Source of the DNA: Pontibacter flavimaris
GTDB lineage: Bacteria > Bacteroidota > Bacteroidia > Cytophagales > Hymenobacteraceae
Direction of reading: 5' to 3'
Assembly (NCBI RefSeq): GCF_001907195.1
Contig: NZ_LVWA01000010.1
Coordinates: forward strand, 124,001-188,000
Length of the DNA stretch: 64,000 nucleotides
The notes beneath the pieces are model-generated. The model saw only the letters and a program-made list of their open reading frames with translations. It searched no databases and had not been told where the DNA came from. The translations under genes and the position numbers were made by a program. Position 1 is the stretch's first letter; each line of letters begins with the position of its first letter. Shown one piece after another: positions 35,521-44,566 of the stretch.

Positions 35521-36114
35521 ATGAGCGATCAAACAGGTAAACAGCTGAGTAAGGAGGAAAAAGACGCACGGTTCGAGGCCGAGTTGCTGCCCGTGCTCGA
35601 CCCCCTGTACAATTTTGCCTACAGGCTTACCTTAGACGAGGACGACGCCAACGACCTGGTGCAGGAGACTTATCTCAAGGCGTATCGCTTTTTCGACTAC
35701 TTCGAGCAAGGAACTAATGCAAAAGCGTGGCTGTTCCGAATCCTGAAGAACTCCTTCATTAACGAGTTCCGGAAAAAGAGCAAGCAGCCCGCCAAAGTGG
35801 ACTACAGCGAGGTAGAGGGGTACTACAACACCGACGACGTAGAGGGTGAGGGCGGCGTGGCCACCACCACCGACATGCGCACCGAAAGTGTGCAGGACCT
35901 CATCGGCGACGAGGTGGCCAGTGCCCTGAACGCACTCCCTGTGGACTTCAGGACCGTGATCATACTTTGCGACCTGGAGGGCTTTACCTACGAGGAGATG
36001 GCCAAGATACTGGATATCCCGATCGGTACCGTTCGCTCAAGGCTGCATAGGGCCCGGAACTCTTTGAAAGAGAAGTTGGAGAAGTATGCGAAAAGCATGG
36101 GATATAACAGTTAG
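35521..36114 (+). CDS. ECF RNA polymerase sigma factor (SigH/RpoE-like)
   Basis: A 197-residue sigma factor. Region 2: YNFAYRLTLDEDDANDLVQETYLKAYRFFDYFEQGTNAKAWLFRILKNSFINEFRKK (positions about 30-88). An acidic linker (EVEGYYNTDDVEGEGG) separates it from region 4, DFRTVIILCDLEGFTYEEMAKILDIPIGTVRSRLHRARNSL (about 141-180). The next gene is a 93-residue protein with an H-x3-C-x2-C signature, the zinc-type anti-sigma factor, so the pair probably senses redox or thiol stress, by analogy with SigR/RsrA-type systems. gmk and nadD follow directly. Confidence 0.93.
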   Translation: MSDQTGKQLSKEEKDARFEAELLPVLDPLYNFAYRLTLDEDDANDLVQETYLKAYRFFDYFEQGTNAKAWLFRILKNSFINEFRKKSKQPAKVDYSEVEGYYNTDDVEGEGGVATTTDMRTESVQDLIGDEVASALNALPVDFRTVIILCDLEGFTYEEMAKILDIPIGTVRSRLHRARNSLKEKLEKYAKSMGYNS

Positions 36115-36141
36115 ACAAGAAATTTAAGAGTTTGAGCTAAG

Positions 36142-36423
36142 ATGGAAGCAAAATTTACAGAAGCGTATCCAAAGGCACCAGATGCGGCCAGGGAGGCTGA
36201 ATGCGGGAGAGTGTCCGACATGTTGGACCTGATGATTGACGGTGAAGCCTCCTCTGAGGAGCAAAGGTTCTTTAACGACCACATTGAGGAGTGTGTCAAC
36301 TGCTTTGAGAACCATCAGAAACAGAAGCTCTTGAAAGGGTTGGTCTCCGGCCACCTGAAGCGCGTGATTGTGCCACAAAGCCTGGTGCGGTCAATTAAAG
36401 CGAGGATTCAAGAAACGTTATAA
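36142..36423 (+). CDS. Zinc-binding (ZAS-type) anti-sigma factor
   Basis: A 93-residue soluble protein with no membrane helix. It has a cysteine at residue 21 and the pair H-x3-C-x2-C in HIEECVNC (about residues 47-54), the zinc/thiol switch of ZAS anti-sigma factors that release their sigma partner when oxidised. It is 27 bases downstream of the sigma gene and 6 bases upstream of gmk. Stress sensing is inferred from the motif. Confidence 0.85.
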   Translation: MEAKFTEAYPKAPDAAREAECGRVSDMLDLMIDGEASSEEQRFFNDHIEECVNCFENHQKQKLLKGLVSGHLKRVIVPQSLVRSIKARIQETL

Positions 36424-36429
36424 CCCCTA

Positions 36430-37014
36430 ATGCAAGGCAAGATTATCATCTTCTCGGCGCCGTCCGGCGCCGGCAAAACCACTATTGTAAAGCACCTGCT
36501 CAGCACAAACCCCCAGCTGAGCTTTTCAATTTCGGCCTGCACCCGCGACAAGCGCGGCCGCTCCGAGGAAAACGGCAAAGACTATTACTTCATAACACCG
36601 GAGGAATTCAAACAGAAGATCGCCAACGACGAGTTCGTGGAGTGGGAGGAAGTATACGAGGGTGCTTTTTACGGCACGCTTAAGTCGGAGATAGAGCGCA
36701 TCTGGAAAAGCGGCAGGCATGTGATACTGGACGTAGACGTAAAAGGAGGATTAAGTATAAAGCATTTTTACAGAGATAGAGCACTGGCCGTTTTCGTGAA
36801 GCCGCCAAGTATAGACGAACTGGCCAAGCGCCTGACCGCCCGCAACACCGACTCGGCCTCCAGCATCAGCAGCCGCGTTTTCAAGGCAAAGTTCGAGATG
36901 GGCTTCGAGGACCAGTTCGATGAGGTGATCGTGAACGATGACCTGGAGCGTGCCTGCGCCGAGGCCCAGAAGCTGGTCAACGATTTCCTGAAGTCAGAAC
37001 CTGCGATCGTATGA
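36430..37014 (+). CDS. gmk: Guanylate kinase
   Basis: A 194-residue enzyme that phosphorylates GMP to GDP with ATP. P-loop SAPSGAGKTT at residues 9-18; GMP-binding segment SISACTRDKRGRSEENGKDYYF (about 32-53); EWEEVYEGAFYGTLKSEIERIW and VILDVDVKGG follow as in the family. Standard length. It follows the anti-sigma gene by 6 bases and overlaps nadD by 4 bases (ATGA), so the sigma pair, gmk and nadD probably form one operon. Confidence 0.96.
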   Translation: MQGKIIIFSAPSGAGKTTIVKHLLSTNPQLSFSISACTRDKRGRSEENGKDYYFITPEEFKQKIANDEFVEWEEVYEGAFYGTLKSEIERIWKSGRHVILDVDVKGGLSIKHFYRDRALAVFVKPPSIDELAKRLTARNTDSASSISSRVFKAKFEMGFEDQFDEVIVNDDLERACAEAQKLVNDFLKSEPAIV

Positions 37015-37583
37015 AGGTAGGGCTGCTCTTTGGCTCCTTTAACCCCATCCACATCGGGCACCTTATACTTGCCAACTTCATGGCCACCAACACCGATCTG
37101 GACACGGTGTGGCTGGTGGTCTCGCCGCAGAATCCGTTCAAGCCCAGCAACACGCTGCAGCACGAGTTCGACCGGCTGCACATGGCACGCCTGGCAATAG
37201 CGGATAACCCGAACCTGGGCGTGTCGAACATCGAGTTCAGCATGCCCAAGCCCAGCTACACCATCGACACGCTTACGTACCTGCAGGAGAAGTACCCCAG
37301 TTATGAGTTTGTGCTGATCATGGGGGAGGACAACCTGCCGCTGTTTCCGAAGTGGAAGAACTACGAGCGCATCCTGGAGTACCATAAAGTATACGTGTAC
37401 CCGCGCACCGGCTCCATCACTACCGATTTGCCGGACATGCCCGGCATCACGTTCGTGAAAGCACCCATACTGGACATTTCGGCCACGTTTATCCGGCAGT
37501 GCATCCGCGAGGAGAAAAGTATAAAATACCTGCTGCCCGACGAGGTAGCCGAGTATATAAAGGTGCATCGGCTATACCTGTAG
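37011..37583 (+). CDS. nadD: Nicotinate-mononucleotide adenylyltransferase
   Basis: A 190-residue enzyme that joins nicotinic acid mononucleotide to AMP, the central step of NAD synthesis. It has GSFNPIHIGHL with the nucleotidyltransferase HxGH motif at residues 14-17, and the C-terminal ISATFIRQCIREEKSIKYLLPDEVAEYI containing the ISxTxIR signature. Start overlaps the gmk stop by 4 bases, indicating translational coupling. Convergent with frr, separated by a bidirectional terminator. Confidence 0.95.
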   Translation: MKVGLLFGSFNPIHIGHLILANFMATNTDLDTVWLVVSPQNPFKPSNTLQHEFDRLHMARLAIADNPNLGVSNIEFSMPKPSYTIDTLTYLQEKYPSYEFVLIMGEDNLPLFPKWKNYERILEYHKVYVYPRTGSITTDLPDMPGITFVKAPILDISATFIRQCIREEKSIKYLLPDEVAEYIKVHRLYL

Positions 37584-37647
37584 CTCTTCTGCGTATCATG
37601 TAGCACGACGCACGTAGCACGACCAGGTATAAAAGCTTGAGGGAAAA

Positions 37648-37687
37648 ATAGAAAAGCCCTTCGATCTTGATCGAAGGGCTTTTCTAT
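37648..37687. terminator. Bidirectional terminator between nadD and frr
   Basis: A 19-bp perfect inverted repeat (37648-37666 with 37669-37687) with an AGAAAAGCCC/GGGCTTTTCT base, so U-runs form on both strands. Confidence 0.93.
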
Positions 37688-37723
37688 TATCGTGTGTCTT
37701 GATACGTTCTACGAGATACGAGT

Positions 37724-38287
37724 TTAGATCGTCATGATCTCGGCCTCTTTCTTGGCCAGCAGCTCGTCGATCTTCACGATGTAGTTGTCTGTCAGCTTCT
37801 GCACCTTGCCCTCTGCGTCGCGAACGGCGTCCTCGGCGGTGCCTTCCTTCTGCAGTTTCCTGAGCGTGTCGTTCACATCCTTGCGGATGTTGCGGATGCT
37901 GACCTTGCCGCTCTCCGTTTCGCCCTTCACCTGTTTCACCAGGTCACGGCGGCGCTCCTCGGTCAGGGCCGGGATGCTCAGACGCACCGCGTCGGCCTCC
38001 TGCTGCGGGTTCAGGCCCAGGTCGCTGTTCTTAATGGCTTTGTTGATCTCGCCCAGCATGTTCTTCTCCCAAGGCTTGATGAGCAGGGTGCGCGCATCGG
38101 GTGCAACAATGTTCGCCACCTGAGAGATGGGGGTCGGGTTGCCGTAGTAATCCACGCGCAGGTGCTCGACCATGGCAGGCGAGGCCTTGCCCGCCCTGAT
38201 TTTAGACAGTTCGTTGCCGGTGTGCTGCACCGCCTTCTGCATAGACTCCTCTGCCTCGCTTAGGTAAAACTGAATTTCTTCCGTCAT
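37724..38287 (-). CDS. frr: Ribosome recycling factor
   Basis: A 187-residue protein that, with EF-G, splits the post-termination ribosome. Signatures: LSKIRAGKASPAMVEHLRVDYYGNPTPISQVANI (residues about 28-62), IRAG, and LTEERRRDLVKQVKGETESGKVSIRNIRKDVND (about 111-145). Length matches the family. It lies 49 bases downstream of pyrH on the same strand, the usual pyrH-frr order. Confidence 0.97.
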   Translation of the reverse strand: MTEEIQFYLSEAEESMQKAVQHTGNELSKIRAGKASPAMVEHLRVDYYGNPTPISQVANIVAPDARTLLIKPWEKNMLGEINKAIKNSDLGLNPQQEADAVRLSIPALTEERRRDLVKQVKGETESGKVSIRNIRKDVNDTLRKLQKEGTAEDAVRDAEGKVQKLTDNYIVKIDELLAKKEAEIMTI

Positions 38288-38336
38288 ATCGGTTTACTTA
38301 TTGAGTTCTGAAAAATTTAGGGTCAAAAATAGCAAA

Positions 38337-39113
38337 TTATATTTTGTCCGTCTTGGCACTTGGCTGCAGTTTGTCTACGGTTTCCTTCAGCGTGTCGCCC
38401 AGGTCATCCATACTTACCAGGGTGCCCACTTGCTCGCCCTCCACCAGTCGTTTCAGGTTGCCCGGTGTGTTCATGTCGAATACGATGATCGGCAGGCCGT
38501 TTTCCTTGCAAAGCGTAAAGGCGGTCATGTCCATCACGTTCAGGCCCTTCTCAAACACATCCTTAAAGGAGATGTTCCGGTAGAACACGGCGTCCGGGTC
38601 CTTCTCCGGGTCAGCGGAGTAGATGCCGTCCACGCGGGTGCCTTTCAGTACCACGTCCGCCTCAATCTCGATGGCCCGGAGCGAGGCGGCAGAGTCTGTG
38701 GTGAAGTATGGGTTGCCGGTGCCGGCGCCGAAGATCACCACGCGGCCTTTCTCCAGGTGGCGTACCGCACGGCGGCGGATGTAGGGCTCGCATACCTGCT
38801 GGATGTTGATGCCCGAGAGCAGGCGCGTGTAAACGCCCAGCTTTTCGAGGGCGCTCTGCAGCGCCATGCTGTTGATCACCGTGGCCAGCATGCCCATGTA
38901 GTCTCCCTGCACGCGGTCCAGGCCCACTTGCTCGGCCTGCACCCCCCTGAAGATGTTGCCTCCGCCTATCACCACGGCCACCTCCACACCCAGGGCGGCT
39001 ACTTCTTTAATCTCTTTGGCATACTGCAGCAGTCTGTTGGAGTCGATGCCATACTGCTGCTCGCCCATCAGCGCCTCGCCACTCAGCTTCAGCAAAATTC
39101 GTTTATACTTCAC
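38337..39113 (-). CDS. pyrH: UMP kinase
   Basis: A 258-residue enzyme phosphorylating UMP to UDP. It has [14 protein letters not shown] at the N-terminus, [11 protein letters not shown] (about residues 47-57), [16 protein letters not shown], and [33 protein letters not shown]. The core matches the hexameric bacterial UMP kinase. There is a C-terminal extension of about 15 residues ([14 protein letters not shown]) beyond the usual end. Confidence 0.97.
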   Translation of the reverse strand: MKYKRILLKLSGEALMGEQQYGIDSNRLLQYAKEIKEVAALGVEVAVVIGGGNIFRGVQAEQVGLDRVQGDYMGMLATVINSMALQSALEKLGVYTRLLSGINIQQVCEPYIRRRAVRHLEKGRVVIFGAGTGNPYFTTDSAASLRAIEIEADVVLKGTRVDGIYSADPEKDPDAVFYRNISFKDVFEKGLNVMDMTAFTLCKENGLPIIVFDMNTPGNLKRLVEGEQVGTLVSMDDLGDTLKETVDKLQPSAKTDKI

Positions 39114-39156
39114 GGTAAACTATCTGTATAGGTTATGAATTCTTTTTAACACAACA

Positions 39157-39180
39157 AAGCGGCTACCGTGGCAGCCGCTT
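39157..39180 (-). terminator. Terminator of the biotin carrier gene
   Basis: An 8-bp stem AAGCGGCT/AGCCGCTT just past the stop of the minus-strand carrier gene; the following minus-strand sequence TGTTGTGTTAAAAAG is only moderately U-rich. Confidence 0.6.
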
Positions 39181-39197
39181 ACGCGCGGGTATCTAAG

Positions 39198-39698
39198 TTA
39201 ATGGAAAAGGATCAGCACCTGGTTCTTCTCCACGTTCTGCCTTACCTGCACTTTTACTTCCTTTACCACGCCATCGCCCGGCGACTTGAGGATGTTCTCC
39301 ATCTTCATGGCCTCCAGGATCATGATCGGGTCGCCCTTCTGCACCTCCTGGCCCGGCTGCACCTTCACGTCAAGTATAAGTCCTGGCATGGGCGCTTTTA
39401 CGTCGTTTACCTTGTGGGCGTTGGCGTTGCTCATGCCCAGTTGGTCGAGCAGCAGGTCGAAGCGGTCTTTCACGCTAACGGTTTGTATGGCGCCGTTTAT
39501 CTTAAACGTAAAGGATTTTTCCTGGTAGTTGGCTGAAACCACCTCTGCGGTAAAGGAGCGCGCGCCTTTGATGATGTGAAACGTGTTAGGCCCGATAGGG
39601 GAGATGTCCCAGTCGAAAGGAGTATTGTTGAGAAGTATAGTATCTTTTTGGATATCAACCTGCCATGTTTTGCCGTTACCGGTTTTTACCTGGAGCAT
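39198..39698 (-). CDS. Biotin carboxyl carrier protein (biotin/lipoyl-attachment domain)
   Basis: A 166-residue protein. A beta-rich N-terminal part (1-95) precedes a biotinyl domain with GLILDVKVQPGQEVQKGDPIMILEAMKMENILKSP; the biotinylated lysine of AMKM is residue 132. This is the subunit type of Bacteroidota acyl-CoA carboxylases (acetyl- or propionyl-CoA), which carries CO2 between the carboxylase and carboxyltransferase sites. The partner subunits are not in this window, so the exact enzyme is unknown. Confidence 0.9.
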   Translation of the reverse strand: MLQVKTGNGKTWQVDIQKDTILLNNTPFDWDISPIGPNTFHIIKGARSFTAEVVSANYQEKSFTFKINGAIQTVSVKDRFDLLLDQLGMSNANAHKVNDVKAPMPGLILDVKVQPGQEVQKGDPIMILEAMKMENILKSPGDGVVKEVKVQVRQNVEKNQVLILFH

Positions 39699-39785
39699 CT
39701 TCTTTTCGTGTGGTTTCGACCTTAAAGTTAGTGTTTTCTCAGAGTAATTTTAGAACTTCACCTCAAATTTTAAAACTTTCAGCGC

Positions 39786-42338
39786 ATGAATCATAGGTTT
39801 CTAAGTATAGTTGGGCTGGTTGCGGCCATGACTTTTACAGGTGGTTGTGGCGTGTTCAAACCGCGGGGCACTGGCGAGGCAGGTGCAGAGAAGGTAATTG
39901 TAGGTAAAACAGCACCTGCTTTAGCTGATGCTTTACCAGCTTGGGCGCCTAAGAAGCATGCCTTCAACCCCTCGCGCACCCGCGAGCACGACCTGCTGCA
40001 CACCACCCTGCGCGTCAGCTTCGACTGGGAGAAGCAGTATCTGCACGGCCTGGCCGAACTCACCCTGAAGCCATACTTCTATCCTCAGCGCCAGCTCACG
40101 CTCGATGCCAAGGGCATGGACATCCATAGTGTGCACCTGATGCAGGGCTTTGACGGGACCGCGCTGGAGTACAAGTATGACGGCCAGAAACTCACCATCG
40201 ACCTGGGCAAGGAATACACCCGCGATGAAAAGTATAAACTGGAGATAGACTACACGGCCAAGCCGAACGAACTGGCCTCTGGCGGCTCCGATGCCATCAC
40301 CGAAGATAAGGGACTATACTTTATCAACCCGCTGGGGGAGGAGCCGAACAAGCCGCAGCAGATCTGGACGCAGGGCGAAACGGAGGCCAGCTCCGCCTGG
40401 TTCCCGACCATCGATGCTCCGAACGAGCGCATGACCCAGGACATCTACATCAACATCGACCCAAAGTATACCACGCTCTCCAACGGCACCTTCGTTTACT
40501 CGCGCCAGAACGCCGACGGCACCAAGACCGACTACTGGAAGCAGGAGAAACCGCACGCGCCCTACCTGGCCATGCTGGCCATAGGCGAGTTTGCCGTGGT
40601 GGAGGATAAGTGGCGCGACCTGGAAGTGAATTACTATGTGGAGCCGGCGTATGAAAGCACCGCCAGAAAGGTGTTTGGCAACACCCCGGAAATGATGGAG
40701 TTCTTCTCGCAGAAGCTGGGTGTGGACTACCCCTGGGCCAAGTACGCGCAGGTGGTGGTGCGCGATTTCGTGTCCGGGGCGATGGAGAACACTTCGGCTT
40801 CTACCTTTATGGAGGACCTGCAGTTGAATGAGCGCGAAGTGCTGGACAAGAGCTGGGACGGCATCATTGCGCATGAGCTGTTCCACCAGTGGTTCGGCGA
40901 CCTGGTTACGACGGAGTCCTGGGCCAACCTGCCGCTGAACGAGGCCTTCGCCAACTACTCGGAGTACCTGTGGGCGGAGCACAAGTATGGCGCGGACGAG
41001 GCCGCTTACCTGCACCTGGAGGAACTGGGGCAGTACCTGGATGAAGCCCAGACGAAGCGTGAGCCGCTCATCCGCTATCACTACAAAGACCGCGAGGACA
41101 TGTTCGACAGCCACTCCTACGCCAAGGGCGGCCGCGTGCTGCACATGCTGCGCAAAATCGTAGGCGACGACGCCTGGTGGGCCTCCCTCAACTTATACTT
41201 AACGCGCAACAAGTATAGCGACGTGGAGGTGGCGGAGCTGCGCATGGCCTTTGAGGATGTGACGGGGCATGACCTGATGTGGTTTTTCGACCAATGGTTC
41301 ATGAAGCCCGGGCACCCCGAGTTGCTCGTAACGCAACGCTACAACAAAGGCCAACTGCAGCTAAACGTGCAGCAGCTGCAGGATACCACCTATTCACCTG
41401 TATACCGCCTGCCCCTGCAGATAGCCATCTGGGCAGAGGGGAAAAAGCAGCTGCACCCGGTTGTGGTCGAGAAGGCGAACCAAACCTTCACGTTTGATGT
41501 AGCCGCGCAGCCGCAGCTGGTGCTGTTCGACGCGGAGCAGCAATTGCTGGGAACGGTGGAGCACGAGAAGACAGAGGAGGAGTTGCTATTCCAGTTCCGC
41601 CATGCCGGGCACCTGGCTCCAAAGCTGGACGCGCTGTCGGAGCTGCAGGAGCAGGTGAGCCGACCGCAGGTGCAAAGCATTTACAAGGAGGCGCTGAAGG
41701 ACGATTACTGGGCAGTGCGCAGCACAGCGTTAAGTATATTGAGCAGGCTAAAAGAAGGGCAGGTGGCATCGCTGGAACCAACGATAAAGCAAATGGCGGT
41801 AAATGACGAGAAGGGTTCCGTGCGCGCCGAGGCCATACTTGCTCTGGCAGGATGGGGCGGAGGTAAGTATCAGGACCTGTTCCGGCAGGCCATGAACGAC
41901 AGCTCCTACCAGGTTGCGGCAGCAGCCATACTTGGCTACGCTAGCACGGGCGCCGCCGATGCAAAGCAGCGGATGGCCCAGTTTGAGGACGAGAGCAACG
42001 AGGAAGTGGTGCTGGCCCTGGCCACCATCTATGCCGTGCAGGCAGGGCCGGAGAAGTATGACTGGTTCCTGCAGAAACTGAAATCTGCCAGTAGCGGGGA
42101 GTTATACTACCTCTTGCAGAGCTTCGGCGCCTACCTGGCCAGCAACAGCGAGACCAACACGCCGGAGGTGATCGCCATACTGGGCGGTATTGCCAAGGAG
42201 CATCGTCTCTACTACGTGCGGGCCGCTGCCTATCAGGCACTTATGGTGATGTCGGAGAACCCGGAGGTAGAGCGGCTGATGCAGGAAATTAAGGCCCAGG
42301 AGAAGGATGAGCGGCTTCTGCAGATGTATGAAATGTAG
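39786..42338 (+). CDS. M1 family aminopeptidase with C-terminal HEAT-like repeats, lipoprotein
   Basis: An 850-residue zinc peptidase. Signal MNHRFLSIVGLVAAMTFTGGC has a lipobox cysteine at 21. The beta-saddle N-terminal domain is followed by the exopeptidase motif GAMEN (near 331), the zinc-binding HELFH at 363-367 and the third ligand E386 in NEAFAN, giving HExxH-x18-E. The C-terminal third (about 600-850) is helical with HEAT-like pairs (VRAEAILALAGWGGGKY, YQVAAAAILGYASTGA). It trims N-terminal residues from peptides, probably outside the cytoplasm. Many AAGTAT/ATACTT words occur inside the gene. Confidence 0.93.
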   Translation: MNHRFLSIVGLVAAMTFTGGCGVFKPRGTGEAGAEKVIVGKTAPALADALPAWAPKKHAFNPSRTREHDLLHTTLRVSFDWEKQYLHGLAELTLKPYFYPQRQLTLDAKGMDIHSVHLMQGFDGTALEYKYDGQKLTIDLGKEYTRDEKYKLEIDYTAKPNELASGGSDAITEDKGLYFINPLGEEPNKPQQIWTQGETEASSAWFPTIDAPNERMTQDIYINIDPKYTTLSNGTFVYSRQNADGTKTDYWKQEKPHAPYLAMLAIGEFAVVEDKWRDLEVNYYVEPAYESTARKVFGNTPEMMEFFSQKLGVDYPWAKYAQVVVRDFVSGAMENTSASTFMEDLQLNEREVLDKSWDGIIAHELFHQWFGDLVTTESWANLPLNEAFANYSEYLWAEHKYGADEAAYLHLEELGQYLDEAQTKREPLIRYHYKDREDMFDSHSYAKGGRVLHMLRKIVGDDAWWASLNLYLTRNKYSDVEVAELRMAFEDVTGHDLMWFFDQWFMKPGHPELLVTQRYNKGQLQLNVQQLQDTTYSPVYRLPLQIAIWAEGKKQLHPVVVEKANQTFTFDVAAQPQLVLFDAEQQLLGTVEHEKTEEELLFQFRHAGHLAPKLDALSELQEQVSRPQVQSIYKEALKDDYWAVRSTALSILSRLKEGQVASLEPTIKQMAVNDEKGSVRAEAILALAGWGGGKYQDLFRQAMNDSSYQVAAAAILGYASTGAADAKQRMAQFEDESNEEVVLALATIYAVQAGPEKYDWFLQKLKSASSGELYYLLQSFGAYLASNSETNTPEVIAILGGIAKEHRLYYVRAAAYQALMVMSENPEVERLMQEIKAQEKDERLLQMYEM

Positions 42339-42375
42339 GCGGCAGGAAATTTTTTCGCATTTTTTTGCACGAATA

Positions 42376-42406
42376 TTTGACTTGAAACAAAAAGGGCTTA
42401 ATTTTG
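42376..42406 (+). promoter_or_regulatory. Promoter of the tRNA-tuf transcript
   Basis: TTTG at 42376-42379, a 19-base spacer and TAATTTTG at 42399-42406. The match to the Bacteroidota consensus is exact and the first tRNA starts about 80 bases later. Confidence 0.85.
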
Positions 42407-42487
42407 CATCTCCTTAGAACAAAGAACATGGCGAAGGCGATGGGTCGCTAAGGAAAAGTTCTGCTGATTTGATGTAGAATTAGCTTC

Positions 42488-42570
42488 GGGGAGATTCCAG
42501 AGCGGCCAAATGGGACGGACTGTAACTCCGTTGTCTTACGACTTCGCAGGTTCGAATCCTGCTCTCCCCA
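42488..42570 (+). tRNA. tRNA-Tyr (GTA)
   Basis: An 83-base class II tRNA with a long variable arm. Acceptor GGGGAGA pairs with TCTCCCC, anticodon GTA at 42522-42524, T-loop GTTCGAATC. CCA is not encoded. Confidence 0.97.
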
Positions 42571-42641
42571 CAGTTTGATTTAGAGTAATTGAATGAGTGA
42601 GTTAAGTGAAGTTTATTCACCCATTCAGAATTGTAAAGTAA

Positions 42642-42714
42642 GCGGGAGTAGCTCAGTTGGTAGAGCGATAGCCTTCCAAGCTATAGGCCGCGAGTTCGAC
42701 CCTCGTCTCCCGCT
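42642..42714 (+). tRNA. tRNA-Gly (TCC)
   Basis: A 73-base cloverleaf: acceptor GCGGGAG/CTCCCGC, D-loop AGCTCAGTTGGTAGAGC, anticodon TCC at 42675-42677, T-loop GTTCGACCC. CCA is not encoded. Confidence 0.97.
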
Positions 42715-42821
42715 CTTTAAAGTCAGAAATGCTTGCTACTAAAGAACTGGAGAAGGAAATTCATGCAGATGAGCTTCCTTTTTAGTGTAAATAGAGGTGT
42801 AGTTTTCTGGCGGATTTAAAA

Positions 42822-42893
42822 GCCGACGTAGCTCAGGGGTAGAGTACTTCCTTGGTAAGGAAGGGGTCGTGGGTTCAATTCCCATCGTTGGCT
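42822..42893 (+). tRNA. tRNA-Thr (GGT)
   Basis: A 72-base cloverleaf: acceptor GCCGACG/CGTTGGC with one G-T pair, anticodon GGT at 42854-42856, T-loop GTTCAATTC. It lies about 70 bases before tuf and is probably co-transcribed with it. Confidence 0.96.
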
Positions 42894-42966
42894 CACAGTC
42901 CGTTACGTGTATATTTAAAAGCGCGACATAAACTTAAACGTTTTAACCTTAATTTAATATCATACA

Positions 42967-44154
42967 ATGGCTAAAGAAACATTTGACCGTTCCAAACCGC
43001 ACGTAAATATCGGTACTATCGGTCACGTTGACCACGGCAAAACAACTTTGACAGCTGCAATTTCTACTGTACTGGCAAAGAAAGGCCTTGCTCAAATGCG
43101 TGACTTCTCTTCAATCGACAACGCTCCTGAAGAAAAAGAAAGAGGTATTACTATCAATACATCACACGTTGAGTACGCTACAGAAAACCGTCACTATGCT
43201 CACGTTGACTGCCCAGGTCACGCTGACTACGTGAAGAACATGGTTACTGGTGCTGCCCAGATGGACGGCGCTATCCTGGTAGTTGCTGCAACTGATGGCC
43301 CAATGCCACAAACGCGTGAGCACATCCTGCTTGCCCGTCAGGTAGGTGTTCCTCAGCTTGTAGTGTTCATGAACAAAGTAGACATGGTGGACGATCCGGA
43401 GCTTCTTGAGCTTGTTGAGATGGAAATCCGTGAGCTTCTTTCCTTCTATGACTTCGACGGCGATAACATTCCGGTGATCCAGGGTTCTGCTCTTGGTGGC
43501 CTGAACGGCGACGAGAAGTGGGTGAAGACAATCGAGGAGCTGATGGCTGCCGTTGACTCTTGGATTCCACTTCCAGAGCGTCTGGTTGACCTTCCATTCC
43601 TGATGCCTGTAGAGGACGTGTTTTCTATCACTGGTCGTGGTACAGTTGCAACTGGCCGTATCGAGCGTGGTGTAATCAACTCAGGTGAAGCAGTAGAGAT
43701 ACTGGGTATGGGTGCTGAGAACCTGAAGTCAGTAGTTACTGGTGTGGAGATGTTCCGTAAGATCCTTGACAGAGGTGAAGCTGGTGACAACGTAGGTCTG
43801 TTGCTGCGTGGTATTGAGAAAACCGATATCCGTCGTGGTATGGTAATCTGTAAGCCAGGTTCAGTGAAGCCTCACACGAAATTCAAGGCGGAGGTTTACG
43901 TACTTTCTAAAGAAGAAGGTGGTCGTCACACGCCATTCTTCAACAAGTACCGTCCACAGTTCTATTTCAGAACGACAGACGTTACTGGTGAGATCATGCT
44001 GCCAGAAGGTGTAGAAATGGTTATGCCAGGTGATAACATCACCATCGAGGTAAACCTGATCAACGCTGTAGCCATGGAGAAAGGTCTGCGCTTCGCTATC
44101 CGTGAGGGTGGTAGAACTGTAGGTGCCGGCCAGGTAACAGAGATCCTTAGCTAA
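42967..44154 (+). CDS. tuf: Elongation factor Tu
   Basis: A 395-residue GTPase that delivers aminoacyl-tRNA to the ribosome. G1 GHVDHGKT at residues 19-26, switch region [19 protein letters not shown], and the C-terminal barrel with [24 protein letters not shown]. Codon usage is distinct from the first 42 kb (GTT, GGT, CGT preferred), as expected for very high expression. It follows tRNA-Thr in the same transcript, an order shared by many bacteria. Confidence 0.99.
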   Translation: MAKETFDRSKPHVNIGTIGHVDHGKTTLTAAISTVLAKKGLAQMRDFSSIDNAPEEKERGITINTSHVEYATENRHYAHVDCPGHADYVKNMVTGAAQMDGAILVVAATDGPMPQTREHILLARQVGVPQLVVFMNKVDMVDDPELLELVEMEIRELLSFYDFDGDNIPVIQGSALGGLNGDEKWVKTIEELMAAVDSWIPLPERLVDLPFLMPVEDVFSITGRGTVATGRIERGVINSGEAVEILGMGAENLKSVVTGVEMFRKILDRGEAGDNVGLLLRGIEKTDIRRGMVICKPGSVKPHTKFKAEVYVLSKEEGGRHTPFFNKYRPQFYFRTTDVTGEIMLPEGVEMVMPGDNITIEVNLINAVAMEKGLRFAIREGGRTVGAGQVTEILS

Positions 44155-44167
44155 TACTATGTTTCAG

Positions 44168-44198
44168 ACCCGATCTTGAAAGTTTTTCGAGATCGGGT
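44168..44198 (+). terminator. tuf terminator
   Basis: A 9-bp stem ACCCGATCT/AGATCGGGT followed by TTGTTTTC. The T-rich tail doubles as the -33 region of the next promoter. Confidence 0.85.
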
Positions 44199-44228
44199 TT
44201 GTTTTCATAAAACTTATGAATAAATTTG
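44198..44228 (+). promoter_or_regulatory. Promoter of tRNA-Trp-secE-nusG-rplKAJL
   Basis: TTTG at 44198-44201, a 19-base spacer and TAAATTTG at 44221-44228. Just downstream (44228-44251) a hairpin with one mismatch is followed by ATTTTTTTA right before tRNA-Trp, which could be an attenuator or a processing site. Confidence 0.8.
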
Positions 44229-44259
44229 CACTCCAATTAAAATTGGCGTGCATTTTTTT

Positions 44260-44332
44260 ACGGGTGTAGCTCAATTGGTAGAGTAGTGGTCTCCAAAACC
44301 ATTGGCTGGGAGTTCGAGTCTCTCCACCCGTG
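44260..44332 (+). tRNA. tRNA-Trp (CCA)
   Basis: A 73-base cloverleaf: acceptor ACGGGTG/CACCCGT, anticodon CCA at 44293-44295, T-loop GTTCGAGTC, discriminator G. It is the leading element of the secE-nusG transcript. Confidence 0.97.
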
Positions 44333-44363
44333 CAATTATTTTCACTATCTGGTAAGCGAAGCG

Positions 44364-44555
44364 ATGAGCAATATTAGAACTTATATTAACGACACTGTAG
44401 AGGAGATGAAGAACAAGGTCTCCTGGCCTTCTTATGCAGAGTTGCAGAACAGCTCCGTGCTGGTGTTAATAGGTTCCTTGATTTTCGCTTTGGTTGTTGG
44501 CGCTATGGACTTTGGGTTCGATACCGTGCTGACTTGGTTTTACAACCAGTTTTAA
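44364..44555 (+). CDS. secE: Preprotein translocase subunit SecE
   Basis: A 63-residue single-helix subunit of the SecYEG channel. I start it at the ATG at 44364, since the longer frame runs through tRNA-Trp. It begins MSNIRTYINDTVEEMKNKVSWPSYAELQNSSV, the conserved cytosolic amphipathic region with KVSWP, followed by a membrane helix. It lies between tRNA-Trp and nusG, the usual order. Confidence 0.95.
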   Translation: MSNIRTYINDTVEEMKNKVSWPSYAELQNSSVLVLIGSLIFALVVGAMDFGFDTVLTWFYNQF

Positions 44556-44566
44556 ATTAGAGATAC

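Noticed and set aside
42412-42480. Short peptide starting at an ATG ahead of tRNA-Tyr
   Set aside because: The frame has only a few codons before a stop and lies in the leader of the tRNA transcript.
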